Numbered from the stretch's first letter, positions 39,825 through 51,343 are shown. The stretch is 64,000 nucleotides of DNA from Prochlorococcus sp. AG-679-M10 (GCA_003210655.1 QCUQ01000004.1:26287-90286); one strand, 5' to 3'. Translations and numbers: made by a program. Notes: generated by a model from the letters alone, not told the origin.

Positions 39825-40986
39825 TCAAATCAGTTCCTAGTAATTCTGCCATAGCTTTTTGTTGAGGAGATGGTTCAGTTAAATCTAATCTTCTTGAGTC
39901 TGTTATTAACCAGTCCAAAGAAGCATCTTTTAAATCAAAATGGTCTCCATTTTTCCCAACACAATATCTACCAAATACTAATTTATCGACAAGTTGCACT
40001 CCTTTCCCAATTTTTGAATAATCAAAGATTATAGAGTTATCTATCGTTGCACCCTCACAAATGCAACAACTTGGTCCAATCATAGAGGGTCCAATAATAG
40101 TTGCACCATCTTCTATTCTTGTCATCCCTCCAATATAAACAGGCCCTTTTATATTTACTTTATCCCAATTTGCAGCAACATTAAGACCCGTAAAGACTCC
40201 AGGCTTAATTTCTTTGCCAGGAATTTCCACTTGCCTTACTTTACCTAATAAAACATTTCTAATCGCACTCCAATAATCAGGAACTTTTCCAATATCTACC
40301 CACTCAAAATCCATCGGCAAAGCAAAAAATGGTAAATCCATTTCAACAAGCTTAGGAAATAGATCAGCTCCGATATCAAATTTATCTCCTGATGGAATAT
40401 AGTTAAAAATCTCAGGCTCAAACAAATAAATACCAGTATTAATTGAATCACTCAAAGCATCTACTACCTCAGGTTTTTCTTGAAAAGCTTTGATTCGCCC
40501 ATTTTCGTCAGAAACTACAACTCCATAACTAGATACCTGTTCTCTAGATACCTTTTTCGTTATGAGACTTGCTATTGCACCTTTTTTCTTATGATTTTTA
40601 ACGGCTTCAGTCAAATCTAAATCGACTAAGGCGTCACCGCACAATACAACAAAAGTTTCATCAAAAAAGTTTTGGAAATCTTGAATTTTTTTTAATCCTC
40701 CCGCCGAACCTAAAGCATCACCAATCATTTCTCCATCTTCAATCCTTCCTTCAAAACTGTAGGCTATCTCAACACCAAATCTTTGTCCGTCTCTAAAATA
40801 GTTTTCAATTTCCTCAGCGAGATGAGAAACATTTACCATTATTTCTTTAAAACCATGCTCTTTTAAAAGTTCCAAGAGGAACTCCATGACCGGTTTTTGT
40901 AAAATAGGAATCATTGGTTTAGGAATAATATGCGTTATTGGCTGAACGCGAGTTCCTTTTCCTGCTGCAAGTATCATTGCCTTCAT
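39808..40986 (-). CDS. NDP-sugar pyrophosphorylase (mannose-1-phosphate guanylyltransferase-like)
   Basis: Nucleotidyltransferase that activates a sugar phosphate for polysaccharide synthesis. The catalytic N-terminal domain starts MKAMILAAGKGTRVQPITH with the G-x-G-T-R-x-x-P-x-T loop, and has LCGDALVDLDL and FEWVDIGKVPDYW. The C-terminal third contains left-handed beta-helix hexapeptides (VYIGGMTRIEDGATIIGPSM region). Length 392. Exact sugar unknown; family annotation often says GDP-mannose. It lies downstream of scpA on the minus strand. Confidence 0.85.
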   Translation of the reverse strand: MKAMILAAGKGTRVQPITHIIPKPMIPILQKPVMEFLLELLKEHGFKEIMVNVSHLAEEIENYFRDGQRFGVEIAYSFEGRIEDGEMIGDALGSAGGLKKIQDFQNFFDETFVVLCGDALVDLDLTEAVKNHKKKGAIASLITKKVSREQVSSYGVVVSDENGRIKAFQEKPEVVDALSDSINTGIYLFEPEIFNYIPSGDKFDIGADLFPKLVEMDLPFFALPMDFEWVDIGKVPDYWSAIRNVLLGKVRQVEIPGKEIKPGVFTGLNVAANWDKVNIKGPVYIGGMTRIEDGATIIGPSMIGPSCCICEGATIDNSIIFDYSKIGKGVQLVDKLVFGRYCVGKNGDHFDLKDASLDWLITDSRRLDLTEPSPQQKAMAELLGTDLINIPD

Positions 40987-41036
40987 CAGCTCTATATACC
41001 TCTTTTTAAAGATTATACTTTATTACTCTTTTACTA

Positions 41037-41909
41037 CTAAGCCGCAGTCGAAGAGGTTTCTGATACCTCAAGATTTTCAATAGGTAATTGAGCTAGTCCT
41101 CCATCTGGAATAATCCTTTTAATTTGTATTGGGCCATAGAGAGAATGTTGTTGTTTTAATTCAATCTTATTTTCTGATGATAAAAATAACAACGCCCAAA
41201 ATACCCCCAATCTGTCTTTATCTAAATCACTTTTTACTACAGTCTGCCATTTATTAACTAAATATTCAAAATCAATCCATTGTAATGCCTTTTCCCATCC
41301 ATCAAGAAACTTGCCAAGTGCTTTAGTTGTTTCAGGCAGCTTTTCACGATGTGCTAAAGATTGAACTTTAGAGATCAAAACCTTATCAGAATATTTTTTA
41401 TTTCTTTTCCTTTTCATAAGCAAAAGATCTTGCATTTCAATTATTTCTGCAATAGATTCTAGTTGACTAACAAGCTCTCCTAATGTTGATGTCCGTTTAA
41501 TAACGGGTTGAGCTATAGATCTTCTTCTTAGATATTTTTCAGGATATTTTGGCATATCAAATCCTTGATTAATCCATTCTTGATTATCTATCCCAATTTC
41601 TTCTTCATAACCTAATGTTTCTTCATGAAATACATCAGATTCTAAAACTTGAGCTTTCAAATTAACTAATATAGAAGCAGCAAAAAATGCTTCACTTGTT
41701 TCAGATAAGTCTTTTTGATATGAAATTTGATCATTGGATGAATATTGTAAATTATGATTAAACTGCTCTAAAAAACTATCGATAACACTTATAACATCAA
41801 TATCCCATGGATCAAGATCACCTCTTCCAGCTGCATCTTGAAGAAATTTTATGAGTAATCTAGGTCCTAGCTGTGACCCATCAATAGATTTAGAATTAGA
41901 AACTTTAAT
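41037..41909 (-). CDS. scpA: Segregation and condensation protein A, start codon uncertain
   Basis: Kleisin subunit of the bacterial condensin, bridging SMC heads with ScpB. The first canonical start (TTG 41660) would give only 207 residues. In the same frame, without a stop, coding continues upstream through LLIKFLQDAAGRGDLDPWDI, IDSFLEQFN and SEAFFAASILVN, the conserved ScpA N-terminal region. The frame is closed by TGA at 41927-41925. No ATG/GTG/TTG lies between; ATT at 41909 or 41885 are candidates. I give 41909 (290 residues). The C-terminal half carries the LIDGWEKAL-like winged-helix part. Confidence 0.78.
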   Translation of the reverse strand: MKVSNSKSIDGSQLGPRLLIKFLQDAAGRGDLDPWDIDVISVIDSFLEQFNHNLQYSSNDQISYQKDLSETSEAFFAASILVNLKAQVLESDVFHEETLGYEEEIGIDNQEWINQGFDMPKYPEKYLRRRSIAQPVIKRTSTLGELVSQLESIAEIIEMQDLLLMKRKRNKKYSDKVLISKVQSLAHREKLPETTKALGKFLDGWEKALQWIDFEYLVNKWQTVVKSDLDKDRLGVFWALLFLSSENKIELKQQHSLYGPIQIKRIIPDGGLAQLPIENLEVSETSSTAA

Positions 41910-41982
41910 TAGATATAATCTTTTTCAAGATAACTTTATATCAATTGTTATGCCAAAAAAACAATAAAGATATTAAGAAAAA

Positions 41983-43623
41983 CTATATAGTTGGTGCTTT
42001 TAATATTTGATTTGATTTATTACCTGAAAAAATATTTGTCTTTGGAAGACTTTTCACAGCATTTAAATCTCTATCAACTAAGTTATTTATTGTAGCCAAA
42101 TAACTTTCTGTAACTAACCTTGGATATAAACCTATCCCGATTATTGGCAAGAGTAAACAAGCTATAATGTATACCTCTCTTGGCTCTGCATCAATTAAAT
42201 TCCTATCTTCAGTTAGCTTAGGATTTTCTTTACCAAAGAAAATTTCACGTAACATTGAAAGTAAATAAATTGGGGTAAGTATCACGCCTATTGCCGCTAA
42301 AGATGCCATTATTACTCTAAAAGGCAACGTATAAACTTCATCAGTAACAAATCCAGTAAATACCATTAATTCAGAAACAAATCCACTCATACCTGGTAAA
42401 GCAAGAGAAGCAAGAGAACAGGCAGTCCATAATGCAAACATAATACGCATTTTTTGTCCTACTCCACCCATTTCATCTAGCTTAAGAGTCTTTGTTCTGT
42501 CATAAGTTGCTCCAACAAGAAAAAATAAACTTGCTCCAATTAATCCATGACTAACCATTTGCAACATCGCTCCACTTGTCCCAAGACTACTAAAACTTCC
42601 TATTCCAATCAGAACAAAACCCATATGACTTATTGAACTATATGCAATTTTTCTTTTAAGATTTCTTTGTGCAAATGATGTTAATGCAGCGTAAATTATA
42701 TTTACTACTCCAAGAACTATTAATAGTGGAGCGAATTGAGCATGTGCAATGGGTAATAATTGTGCATTAAATCTTAAAAGGGCATATCCGCCCATCTTCA
42801 ATAAAATACCTGCCAAAAGCATATGGACAGGTGCTGTAGCCTCCCCATGAGCATCAGGGAGCCAAGTATGTAAAGGGACAATTGGAAGTTTCACACCAAA
42901 AGCAATTAATAAACCTATATAGCAAAGGATTTGAAAGTTTTGACCAAAATCTTGATTAGCCAAATGAGAAAATTCAAAATTTGGAACTTCAGTTCCATAA
43001 AAACCCATTGCCAATGCAGCTAAAAGGATAAAGATGGAACTCCCGGCCGTATAGATAATGAATTTTGTAGCTGCATATTGTCTATTTTTTCCTCCCCAAA
43101 TAGCTAAAAGTAAATATACTGGCAAAAGTTCTAGTTCCCAACTTAAAAAGAATAGGAGCATGTCTTGAACGGCAAAAACAGCAATTTGCCCTCCATCCAT
43201 AATAAGTATTAAAAAGAAAAATAATTTTGGTTTAAACTTTACAGGCCATGCCGCTAAGACAGCTAAGGCTGTTATAAAACTAGTCAATAATATAAGTGGC
43301 ATTGAAATTCCATCTGCGCCTACTGACCAAGTCAGTCCTAGCTTTGGAAGCCAACTTATACTCTCTTTAAGTTGAACGTTTTCGTTATTGATATCAAAAC
43401 CGTTTATATAAGATCCTACAGTTACCAGAAAAGTAATTAGAGCAACACTTAAAGCAAACCATCTTACTTGTTTACCGTCTCCTTTATCAGGGAAAAAAGG
43501 TATCAAAAATGCGCTTCCAATGGGAAAAAGAATAGAAACTGATAGCCAAGGAAAATCAGACAAACCTCCACCCAATGTTCCTATTGTATATAGTGCAAAA
43601 TGTGAAAAAAAATAGCTGCTCAA
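41983..43623 (-). CDS. ndhD: NAD(P)H-quinone oxidoreductase chain 4
   Basis: Antiporter-like proton-pumping subunit of NDH-1, with about 14 transmembrane helices in up to 546 residues. Conserved features include the [18 protein letters not shown] helix with its key Glu, [20 protein letters not shown], and [16 protein letters not shown]. The best available start is TTG 43623; the family-like sequence begins about a dozen residues later ([12 protein letters not shown]), so the first residues are uncertain. Similarity looks like NdhD1, the respiratory/cyclic type. It lies 84 bases downstream of ndhF. Confidence 0.95.
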   Translation of the reverse strand: MSSYFFSHFALYTIGTLGGGLSDFPWLSVSILFPIGSAFLIPFFPDKGDGKQVRWFALSVALITFLVTVGSYINGFDINNENVQLKESISWLPKLGLTWSVGADGISMPLILLTSFITALAVLAAWPVKFKPKLFFFLILIMDGGQIAVFAVQDMLLFFLSWELELLPVYLLLAIWGGKNRQYAATKFIIYTAGSSIFILLAALAMGFYGTEVPNFEFSHLANQDFGQNFQILCYIGLLIAFGVKLPIVPLHTWLPDAHGEATAPVHMLLAGILLKMGGYALLRFNAQLLPIAHAQFAPLLIVLGVVNIIYAALTSFAQRNLKRKIAYSSISHMGFVLIGIGSFSSLGTSGAMLQMVSHGLIGASLFFLVGATYDRTKTLKLDEMGGVGQKMRIMFALWTACSLASLALPGMSGFVSELMVFTGFVTDEVYTLPFRVIMASLAAIGVILTPIYLLSMLREIFFGKENPKLTEDRNLIDAEPREVYIIACLLLPIIGIGLYPRLVTESYLATINNLVDRDLNAVKSLPKTNIFSGNKSNQILKAPTI

Positions 43624-43707
43624 AGGAATAAGAAATTGATCTTAAACTGAGTCTAGAAATTATCTAGATTTTTTCATCCCATAGACAGTGAAGACACACA
43701 TTTGTTA

Positions 43708-45723
43708 TTAAGTTACTTGGGGTGATTGGAAACCAAATATTGCTACCAACAAAATTACTCCTCCAAAAACTATCAGAGCATAGAATTGAGCTTTACCGGT
43801 TTCAAAATACTTCAAGCCCTCTCCACTTCCCAATGTCACAAGTCCAGTAAGATTAACTACTCCATCCACAACTTTAGAATCAACTTCTAAAACTTCTTTT
43901 GCAAGTTTTCTACTGCCTTTTACAAAAAGTTTTTCGTTAATATCGTCTAAATACCATTTATTTGATAAAAACTTATTAACAGATGGAAATCTTTGAGCAA
44001 ATAATGTTGATAAATTAATTTTCTTAGCAAAATAAGCTTGGTAAGCAATTGTTATACCTATTGAGGCAATTAAAACAGATGCGATAGCTAGAGGTAAAAA
44101 TTCTTCTAATTCAAATGATTGTATAGCAATCAATGCTTCTTCGGGATCTAATAAGTTTGCAAATTTACTATCCCAAGGAAATCCCATAAAACCAATAATT
44201 ACTGAAGGCACCGCTAGAAAAACCAGTGGGAATGTCATAGACCAAGGAGACTCGTGCAGTGAGCCATGTTCTTCTTCTTCATGTTCTTCTTCTATATTAA
44301 TTTTAGAGGCTAATAAAAGTTCTTTTTGTAATTCCTTATTTTCCCCTCTAAAATCCCCTTCAAACGTTAGAAAATAAAGTCTAAACATATAAAAGGCGGT
44401 CATGCCAGCTGTTAAAAATCCCACAAACCAAAAAGCCGGAAAGGAGATAAAGGCGTTTCCTAATATTTCATCTTTACTCCAAAACCCAGCTAATGGAGGT
44501 ATACCACTTATTGCGACGCAACCTATTAAAAAAGTTGTAGAAGTAAAGGGCATTTTCTTTCTTAAACCTCCCATCAACCTCATATCTTGTGCAAGTACGG
44601 GTTGATGACCAACCACTTCCTCCATCGCATGAATTACTGAGCCAGACCCTAAAAATAACATTGCTTTGAAACAAGCATGTGTTATCAAGTGGAAAATTCC
44701 TGCTACTGGAGCTCCACAACCCATCGCAAGCATCATATACCCGAGCTGAGAAACAGTACTATAAGCCAAACCTTTTTTGAGATCCATCTGGGTTAAAGCA
44801 ATAGACGCACCTAAGAAACATGTAATAGTACCAACTAAAGCAATAATAAATTGAATTGAAGGGAATAATGAGTAGAGAGGTTGTAACCTTGCTACTAAGA
44901 ATATTCCAGCAGCAACCATGGTTGCTGCATGAATAAGGGCTGAAATAGGGGTTGGTCCTTCCATAGCGTCTGGTAGCCATACGTGAAGAGGAAATTGAGC
45001 AGATTTTGCCATTGGTCCTAAGAAGACTAAAAAACAGAGTAATAATGCAGCCCAGACCGGCAATGCATTCTCTGAAACAGATTTTGATACTCCTAAGGCA
45101 ATTTCATTAAAATCAAAACTTTTTGTTGCCCAAAATAGACCCAAAATTCCGAGTAATAATCCAAAGTCGCCAACTCTATTTACGACAAACGCTTTTTGTG
45201 CAGCATTTGCTGCACCATCTCTGTCGTACCAGAAACCAACTAATAAGTAAGAGCACATTCCTACTAATTCCCAAAAAACGTATATTTCTAACAAATTTGG
45301 ACTAATAATTAAACCCATCATCGAACTACTGAACAGTGCTAAATATGTAAAAAATCTGACGTAACCTTTATCATGAGCCATATAACCATGAGAGTAAATC
45401 ATGACTAATAAAGTGATGGTGGTTACTAATGCAAGCATTACGCTTCCTAATGGGTCGAGAATAAATCCCATTGGTATTGTAAAATCTCCTGCACTTGCCC
45501 AAACAAATAATTTTTCTACTGATTGGTAACCATTGATTTGCTCAATTAATGTTTTATAACTGATTACAGCAGAAACACCAACTAATGACAAAAGACTGAT
45601 AGATACAATTTCTCTAGAATTATTGATTTTTTTATTCGCACATATTAAACCCAAACCAGAAAACACCGCTCCAATAAGTGGAAAGACAGGTATCATCCAG
45701 GCAATTTCTGAAGCTTGAGGCAT
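43708..45723 (-). CDS. ndhF: NAD(P)H-quinone oxidoreductase chain 5
   Basis: Distal antiporter-like subunit of NDH-1 with the long lateral helix near its C-terminus. In 671 residues it has FWELVGMCSYLLVGFWYDRD, AQFPLHVWLPDAMEGPTPISALIHAATMVAAGI and LKKGLAYSTVSQLGYMMLA, all hallmark proton-channel segments. An acidic, His-containing loop (NIEEEHEEEEHGSLHES) before the last helices is a local peculiarity. It follows the Z-ISO gene by 33 bases. Confidence 0.96.
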   Translation of the reverse strand: MPQASEIAWMIPVFPLIGAVFSGLGLICANKKINNSREIVSISLLSLVGVSAVISYKTLIEQINGYQSVEKLFVWASAGDFTIPMGFILDPLGSVMLALVTTITLLVMIYSHGYMAHDKGYVRFFTYLALFSSSMMGLIISPNLLEIYVFWELVGMCSYLLVGFWYDRDGAANAAQKAFVVNRVGDFGLLLGILGLFWATKSFDFNEIALGVSKSVSENALPVWAALLLCFLVFLGPMAKSAQFPLHVWLPDAMEGPTPISALIHAATMVAAGIFLVARLQPLYSLFPSIQFIIALVGTITCFLGASIALTQMDLKKGLAYSTVSQLGYMMLAMGCGAPVAGIFHLITHACFKAMLFLGSGSVIHAMEEVVGHQPVLAQDMRLMGGLRKKMPFTSTTFLIGCVAISGIPPLAGFWSKDEILGNAFISFPAFWFVGFLTAGMTAFYMFRLYFLTFEGDFRGENKELQKELLLASKINIEEEHEEEEHGSLHESPWSMTFPLVFLAVPSVIIGFMGFPWDSKFANLLDPEEALIAIQSFELEEFLPLAIASVLIASIGITIAYQAYFAKKINLSTLFAQRFPSVNKFLSNKWYLDDINEKLFVKGSRKLAKEVLEVDSKVVDGVVNLTGLVTLGSGEGLKYFETGKAQFYALIVFGGVILLVAIFGFQSPQVT

Positions 45724-45756
45724 ATTTAATAATATTTATATATTAATACTAAACTG

Positions 45757-46485
45757 CTAATTGAAAATTTTAGACATAAAAGATGAATTAAATGTTGTAA
45801 CAGCAATATTTATATATTTATGAGACCACCAGATTATTGCAATGGCTATTAATATCCCAATTTGTGATAATTTAACAAATTCTTTTAGTTTAATTTTCTG
45901 TCTTCCATCAAATATTGCGACAAATGGGATTATTGAGGTACTTTCTTTATACTTATAAAATTCTTCACCAAATTTAATTTCTAATCTTTTATCACCATGC
46001 CATATTGCAAAAAGATGATGCAAAATTAGCCCTATCGAAGTTATGAATGTAAAAGATGTCCCAATCCATAATGTATGAGCTAAACACCATATAATTTGGC
46101 CAAATGCTTGCGGATGTCTTGTTATTCTCATTATTCCAGTGCCATATATCCTAACTTGAGGTTTTAAAACTGAAGGAATTTCTAATAAATTATATGTTGC
46201 AGGATATAAAAATAAGAAACTGATAGCAGTTAAAATCCAAACCAACAAAAATACATAGTGATTACCCTGAAAATTCCATAATCTAATGCCATCGTATCTA
46301 TGAGCTAAGAAATAACTAATTAAAATCACTGCAGATGGCAAACTCAAAGAAACAAAAAGCAATCTCCATAATCTTGCTCCCATAAAAGCCTCTGCTCTAC
46401 TTCTTAAAGCAGCACCTCCACTATGTATAACAGCAAAAATTAATATTAATCCCAAAATCAACAACGAAGTTTTGTGAGTCTCCAT
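45757..46485 (-). CDS. 15-cis-zeta-carotene isomerase (Z-ISO), NnrU-like
   Basis: Heme-dependent membrane enzyme isomerising the central 15-cis bond of zeta-carotene between phytoene desaturase and zeta-carotene desaturase. The 242 residues match plant Z-ISO closely in signature segments: HSGGAALRSR (21-30), AHRYDGIRLW (61-70), FLYPATYNLLEIPSV, GIMRITRHPQAFGQIIWCLA (117-136), LHHLFAIWHGDKRL and IIPFVAIFDGRQK. His124, His137 and His156/157 are candidate heme or active-site ligands. The gene is often labelled only NnrU. It is divergent from rbcR, with pds and crtB about 2 kb away. Confidence 0.88.
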   Translation of the reverse strand: METHKTSLLILGLILIFAVIHSGGAALRSRAEAFMGARLWRLLFVSLSLPSAVILISYFLAHRYDGIRLWNFQGNHYVFLLVWILTAISFLFLYPATYNLLEIPSVLKPQVRIYGTGIMRITRHPQAFGQIIWCLAHTLWIGTSFTFITSIGLILHHLFAIWHGDKRLEIKFGEEFYKYKESTSIIPFVAIFDGRQKIKLKEFVKLSQIGILIAIAIIWWSHKYINIAVTTFNSSFMSKIFN

Positions 46486-46520
46486 ATAATTTCAAAATAC
46501 AAGTTATTCATCATTAACAA

Positions 46521-46538
46521 TAATACCCTTAGGTATTA
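46521..46538. promoter_or_regulatory. Candidate RbcR operator in the Z-ISO/rbcR gap
   Basis: TAATACC (46521-46527), CTTA, GGTATTA (46532-46538): perfect seven-base arms in the 84-base divergent region. LysR-type regulators commonly bind such interrupted palindromes, with T-N11-A-like geometry, next to their own gene, so autoregulation by RbcR is a reasonable guess. It could equally reflect hairpin sequence or chance. Confidence 0.4.
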
Positions 46539-46569
46539 GAATTAAAGTTAAATTGTAGGCATAAAAATA

Positions 46570-47523
46570 ATGCCAGAATTACCGTTTACTCTTGACCAAT
46601 TAAGAATACTAAAGGCTATTGCAGCTCAAGGAAGTTTTAAAAAGGCTGCTGATTTACTTTATGTGACTCAACCAGCTGTCAGTTTACAAATTCAAAATTT
46701 AGAAAAACAACTTGAAATAACAATTTTTGATAGAGGTGGTAGAAAAGCACTTTTAACTGAAGGAGGTAAGCTTTTACTTGAATATTGCGAAAGAATACTT
46801 AATCAATGTGATGAGGCTTGCAAAGCTATTGAAGACTTAAATAGTTTAAAAGGCGGGACACTCATAATTGGAGCTAGTCAAACCACCGGTACCTACTTAA
46901 TGCCAAGAATGATAGGGCTTTTTCGTCAAAAATATCCTGATGTATCTGTCCAACTACAAGTTCACAGTACTAGAAGAACAGGTTGGAGCGTTGCAAATGG
47001 TCAAATTGATTTAGCAATAATTGGAGGTCAATTACCAAGCGATCTAGAAAACTTGTTACAAGTAATTCCATATGCAACTGATGAATTAGCTCTTGTATTA
47101 CCACCAAAACACCCACTTGCAAACAAGAAAGAACTGATGAAAGAAGATTTATACAAACTAAATTTCGTCACATTAGATTCTCAATCAACAACCAGAAAAG
47201 TTGTTGATAAACTTTTAAAGGATTCTGGTCTTGATATTCAAAGATTAAAAATAGAAATGGAGTTAAATTCTCTTGAAGCAATTAAAAATGCAGTTCAATC
47301 TGGTCTTGGTGTTTCTTTTTTACCTGTTGTTTCTATTGAGAGAGAATTAGCAGGTGGGTCAATTCACAAACCCTATCTAGCTGATTTAGAGGTAAAAAGG
47401 GAGTTGAAATTAATTACAAATCCATCAAGATACACATCTAGAGCATCAGAAGTTTTTAAAAAATATATATTGCCTCAATTTGCAAGCTCTGAAAGCCCAT
47501 TAAGGCAAGTTAACTCAATCTAA
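46570..47523 (+). CDS. rbcR: LysR-type transcriptional regulator RbcR (Ycf30)
   Basis: Regulator of Rubisco and carbon-fixation genes in cyanobacteria and plastids. The N-terminal winged helix-turn-helix is residues 5-65 ([34 protein letters not shown]). The effector domain opens [20 protein letters not shown], essentially the plastid Ycf30 sequence. Length 317 is normal. It is divergent from Z-ISO, and its 3' end overlaps the DUF3172 gene by four bases. Confidence 0.92.
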   Translation: MPELPFTLDQLRILKAIAAQGSFKKAADLLYVTQPAVSLQIQNLEKQLEITIFDRGGRKALLTEGGKLLLEYCERILNQCDEACKAIEDLNSLKGGTLIIGASQTTGTYLMPRMIGLFRQKYPDVSVQLQVHSTRRTGWSVANGQIDLAIIGGQLPSDLENLLQVIPYATDELALVLPPKHPLANKKELMKEDLYKLNFVTLDSQSTTRKVVDKLLKDSGLDIQRLKIEMELNSLEAIKNAVQSGLGVSFLPVVSIERELAGGSIHKPYLADLEVKRELKLITNPSRYTSRASEVFKKYILPQFASSESPLRQVNSI

Positions 47524-48137
47524 AATTGAATAGCTTCCTTATTGATTCCGACCCCTCCATCTTCAGCTTGTCCATCTCCTTTGATAATGAATTTGTTCTC
47601 ATTTACATCAGTCTGATAAACACACTTAACAATAGGCTTATCTCTTATTGAACCTATGTAAGCAAAAGTATTCATTCTTTGCTTACATTCTCTAACATCC
47701 TCATTACTTATAGCTCCTTGTTTTTGTAACACTGTCCAATTTTCCCTTCGAATAACGCAGCCAGGTTGCAGTGCCGGTTGTGTTACGAAACTAGTTGAAG
47801 GATTAAGTGTTGTATACATTTCTACATCAATCACAAAAGCACTTGCTCCCCATTGCCTACAAAATTCAGGGTCTGGAACGGCCATATCTAATTGCTGTTG
47901 ACTAGCTATATTACCTTGCCCTCCATCTGTTGTACTGGTAATGGCGCTCCCTATACCTACCCCTAGTATCAAAACGCCAGCAAGTACAGCAATTGTTCCG
48001 GTGCTGAAATTATTATTTTGTCCAGAGTTAGAAGGTGATATTCGTCTATCCCGCTGTGTATAGTTATCGCGATCCCTTGAGGAGTAGGAATTTTTGCCAG
48101 GGTCTCTTCTTGGACCTCTATTAGGATATTTATTCAC
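47520..48137 (-). CDS. DUF3172 membrane-anchored protein
   Basis: A 205-residue protein with an Arg/Asn/Ser-rich, disordered first 45 residues, then one transmembrane helix ([20 protein letters not shown]), then a compact domain with four cysteines ([31 protein letters not shown]). I recognise this as the cyanobacterial DUF3172 family; function is unknown. The Cys residues could form disulfides if the domain is in the lumen or periplasm. Its start overlaps the ndhM stop by four bases, implying coexpression with NDH-1. Confidence 0.85.
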   Translation of the reverse strand: MNKYPNRGPRRDPGKNSYSSRDRDNYTQRDRRISPSNSGQNNNFSTGTIAVLAGVLILGVGIGSAITSTTDGGQGNIASQQQLDMAVPDPEFCRQWGASAFVIDVEMYTTLNPSTSFVTQPALQPGCVIRRENWTVLQKQGAISNEDVRECKQRMNTFAYIGSIRDKPIVKCVYQTDVNENKFIIKGDGQAEDGGVGINKEAIQF

Positions 48138-48481
48138 AGTACTTCTTTTGTCTTAGGTAAACCCATTGAATAATTCATGACTCTACATTCGGGGTTATAG
48201 CTTAGTAATCCATTTTGAAGCAAATATTTGATTAAACCTTCAACTTCTGATCCTATTTTACGAAGTTCATAGTCATCTAAACTTTTTCCAGCTCTTTCTT
48301 GAACAAGTTCAGTAAATTTTTGATTTACTTTTTTTAAGGAGTCTTCATTCCAAATGAATTCATTATCAGGATCTAAGTCGAGAGTTAATTTATTAGGATG
48401 GAATACTAAATCGTTATTAACCACATCAGCAGTAAAAATTCTTACATGCCTAGTGGTTGACTTTAAAAGCATTTTTTCCAT
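48134..48481 (-). CDS. ndhM: NAD(P)H-quinone oxidoreductase subunit M
   Basis: An oxygenic-photosynthesis-specific subunit of the NDH-1 hydrophilic arm, absent from E. coli complex I. The 115 residues begin with [19 protein letters not shown] and contain [18 protein letters not shown] and the end [15 protein letters not shown], all typical of NdhM. It is divergent from pds across 90 bases and overlaps DUF3172. Confidence 0.95.
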   Translation of the reverse strand: MEKMLLKSTTRHVRIFTADVVNNDLVFHPNKLTLDLDPDNEFIWNEDSLKKVNQKFTELVQERAGKSLDDYELRKIGSEVEGLIKYLLQNGLLSYNPECRVMNYSMGLPKTKEVL

Positions 48482-48529
48482 AATTCTGAAAAATAATCAA
48501 CAAAAAAAACATTTATGTCTTAACTTTAG

Positions 48530-49993
<1,464 letters not shown>

Positions 49994-50014
49994 ACCTCAA
50001 AAATAAAACCTTTT

Positions 50015-50923
50015 TTGAAAAATTCATTATCCCAACTTAATAAAGCATATGAAATATGCCAAAAAGAAACTCAAAAATGGGCTAAAACTTTTTATTTAGG
50101 AACACTTTTATTACCTTACGAGAAAAGAAAAGCGATTTGGGCGATTTACGTTTGGTGCAGGAGAACTGATGAAATAATGGATAGCATTGAAGCTTCAACC
50201 AAGACAACTGAAGAACTTTCCGATAATTTAAACGAATGGGAAGAAAACACAAGAAATGTTTTCAAAGGAAAAATACAAACAGAATTAGATGCTGTTCTTT
50301 TCGATACTATAGAAAAATTTCCACAGAATATAGAACCATATTTAGATATGATTGAGGGGCAGAGAATGGATCTTGAAAAATTTAGATACAAAAGTTTTTC
50401 TGAATTACAGCTTTACTGTTATCGCGTCGCAGGTACAGTGGGATTAATGACTCAGAATGTAATGGGCATAGACAGTGCTTATACATCAGCCCCCTGGAGC
50501 AATATGCCTGACTCCTCAGAAGCAGCTATAGCTCTAGGGATAGCAAATCAACTTACTAACATTTTAAGAGATGTTGGAGAAGATAGACAAAGAGGTCGAA
50601 TATATTTACCCCAAGATGACATGAATAAATTTAATTATTCTGAAGAAGAGTTATTAAAAGGAGTAATAAATAATCAGTGGAAGATGCTTATGAATTTCCA
50701 ATTAATAAGAGCTCGGGATTGGTTTAAAAAATCTGAAGATGGTATTAAGTGGTTATCCGCAGATGCAAGATGGCCTGTCTGGACATCTTTACGCCTTTAC
50801 AGAGGAATATTAGATTCTATTGAAAGATTAGATTATGATGTATTTAATAATAGAGCTTTTGTAAAGAATTCAGTAAAAGCGTTTGAAATACCAATATCCT
50901 ATTTAATCTCAAGGATCAAATAG
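50015..50923 (+). CDS. crtB: Phytoene synthase
   Basis: Joins two geranylgeranyl diphosphates to phytoene, the first carotenoid step. Both Asp-rich prenyl motifs are visible: RRTDEIMD near residue 50 and NILRDVGEDRQRGRIYLPQD near 187. Length 302 is normal. The start is probably TTG 50015 (MKNSLSQLNKAYEICQ). pds-crtB is a common cyanobacterial operon. The stop abuts the opposing RRM gene with no gap. Confidence 0.96.
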   Translation: MKNSLSQLNKAYEICQKETQKWAKTFYLGTLLLPYEKRKAIWAIYVWCRRTDEIMDSIEASTKTTEELSDNLNEWEENTRNVFKGKIQTELDAVLFDTIEKFPQNIEPYLDMIEGQRMDLEKFRYKSFSELQLYCYRVAGTVGLMTQNVMGIDSAYTSAPWSNMPDSSEAAIALGIANQLTNILRDVGEDRQRGRIYLPQDDMNKFNYSEEELLKGVINNQWKMLMNFQLIRARDWFKKSEDGIKWLSADARWPVWTSLRLYRGILDSIERLDYDVFNNRAFVKNSVKAFEIPISYLISRIK

Positions 50924-51343
50924 CTAAGCAGGGGCTTTCTGATTAGCCAACAAATCTTTTAATTTTGAAAGTTCGCCAGCCCATCTTGGATCTGGGGCTT
51001 CAAGATTAGGGGCATCACTATGCACAATCTTCTTAAAATCTTTCCTCTTTTTATTTTTATTAGAGCCCAAATTATTTCTCTTGTGTGAGGAAGAATCTTT
51101 CTTTTCTGAAAGTTCAACTCTCAATTTGGAGCCATTAAATTCAAAACCATTAAGCTTTTCGATTATTAAATTTGCATTTTGTTCATTATTTGTTGTAGCA
51201 AAACCAAATCCTCTACATTCTTTTGTTTCTTTATCTAAAACAGCTTTAAATCTAATAGAATCGGATACTGATTTTAAAAAACTATCAAATTCTTTTGGAT
51301 TAAATACTTGTGGTAAATTGCCAATGTAAATACGAATGCTCAT
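50924..51343 (-). CDS. RRM-type RNA-binding protein
   Basis: Single RNA-recognition motif in residues 1-82: RNP2 IYIGNL (about 5-10) and RNP1 CRGFGFATT (about 43-51). A basic, disordered C-terminal tail follows (KRNNLGSNKNKKRKDFKK) and a short conserved-looking end with PDPRWAGELSKL. Cyanobacterial RRM proteins are linked to cold response and to mRNA localisation at thylakoids; which role applies here is unknown. 139 residues is longer than the simplest Rbp proteins. Confidence 0.9.
   Translation of the reverse strand: MSIRIYIGNLPQVFNPKEFDSFLKSVSDSIRFKAVLDKETKECRGFGFATTNNEQNANLIIEKLNGFEFNGSKLRVELSEKKDSSSHKRNNLGSNKNKKRKDFKKIVHSDAPNLEAPDPRWAGELSKLKDLLANQKAPA

Noticed and set aside
43652..43674. 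TCTAGA-AATTA-TCTAGA followed by six T, a terminator-like element between ndhF and ndhD
   Set aside because: The T-run lies on the wrong side for the minus-strand genes and the six-base stem is weak; nothing on the plus strand needs ending there.
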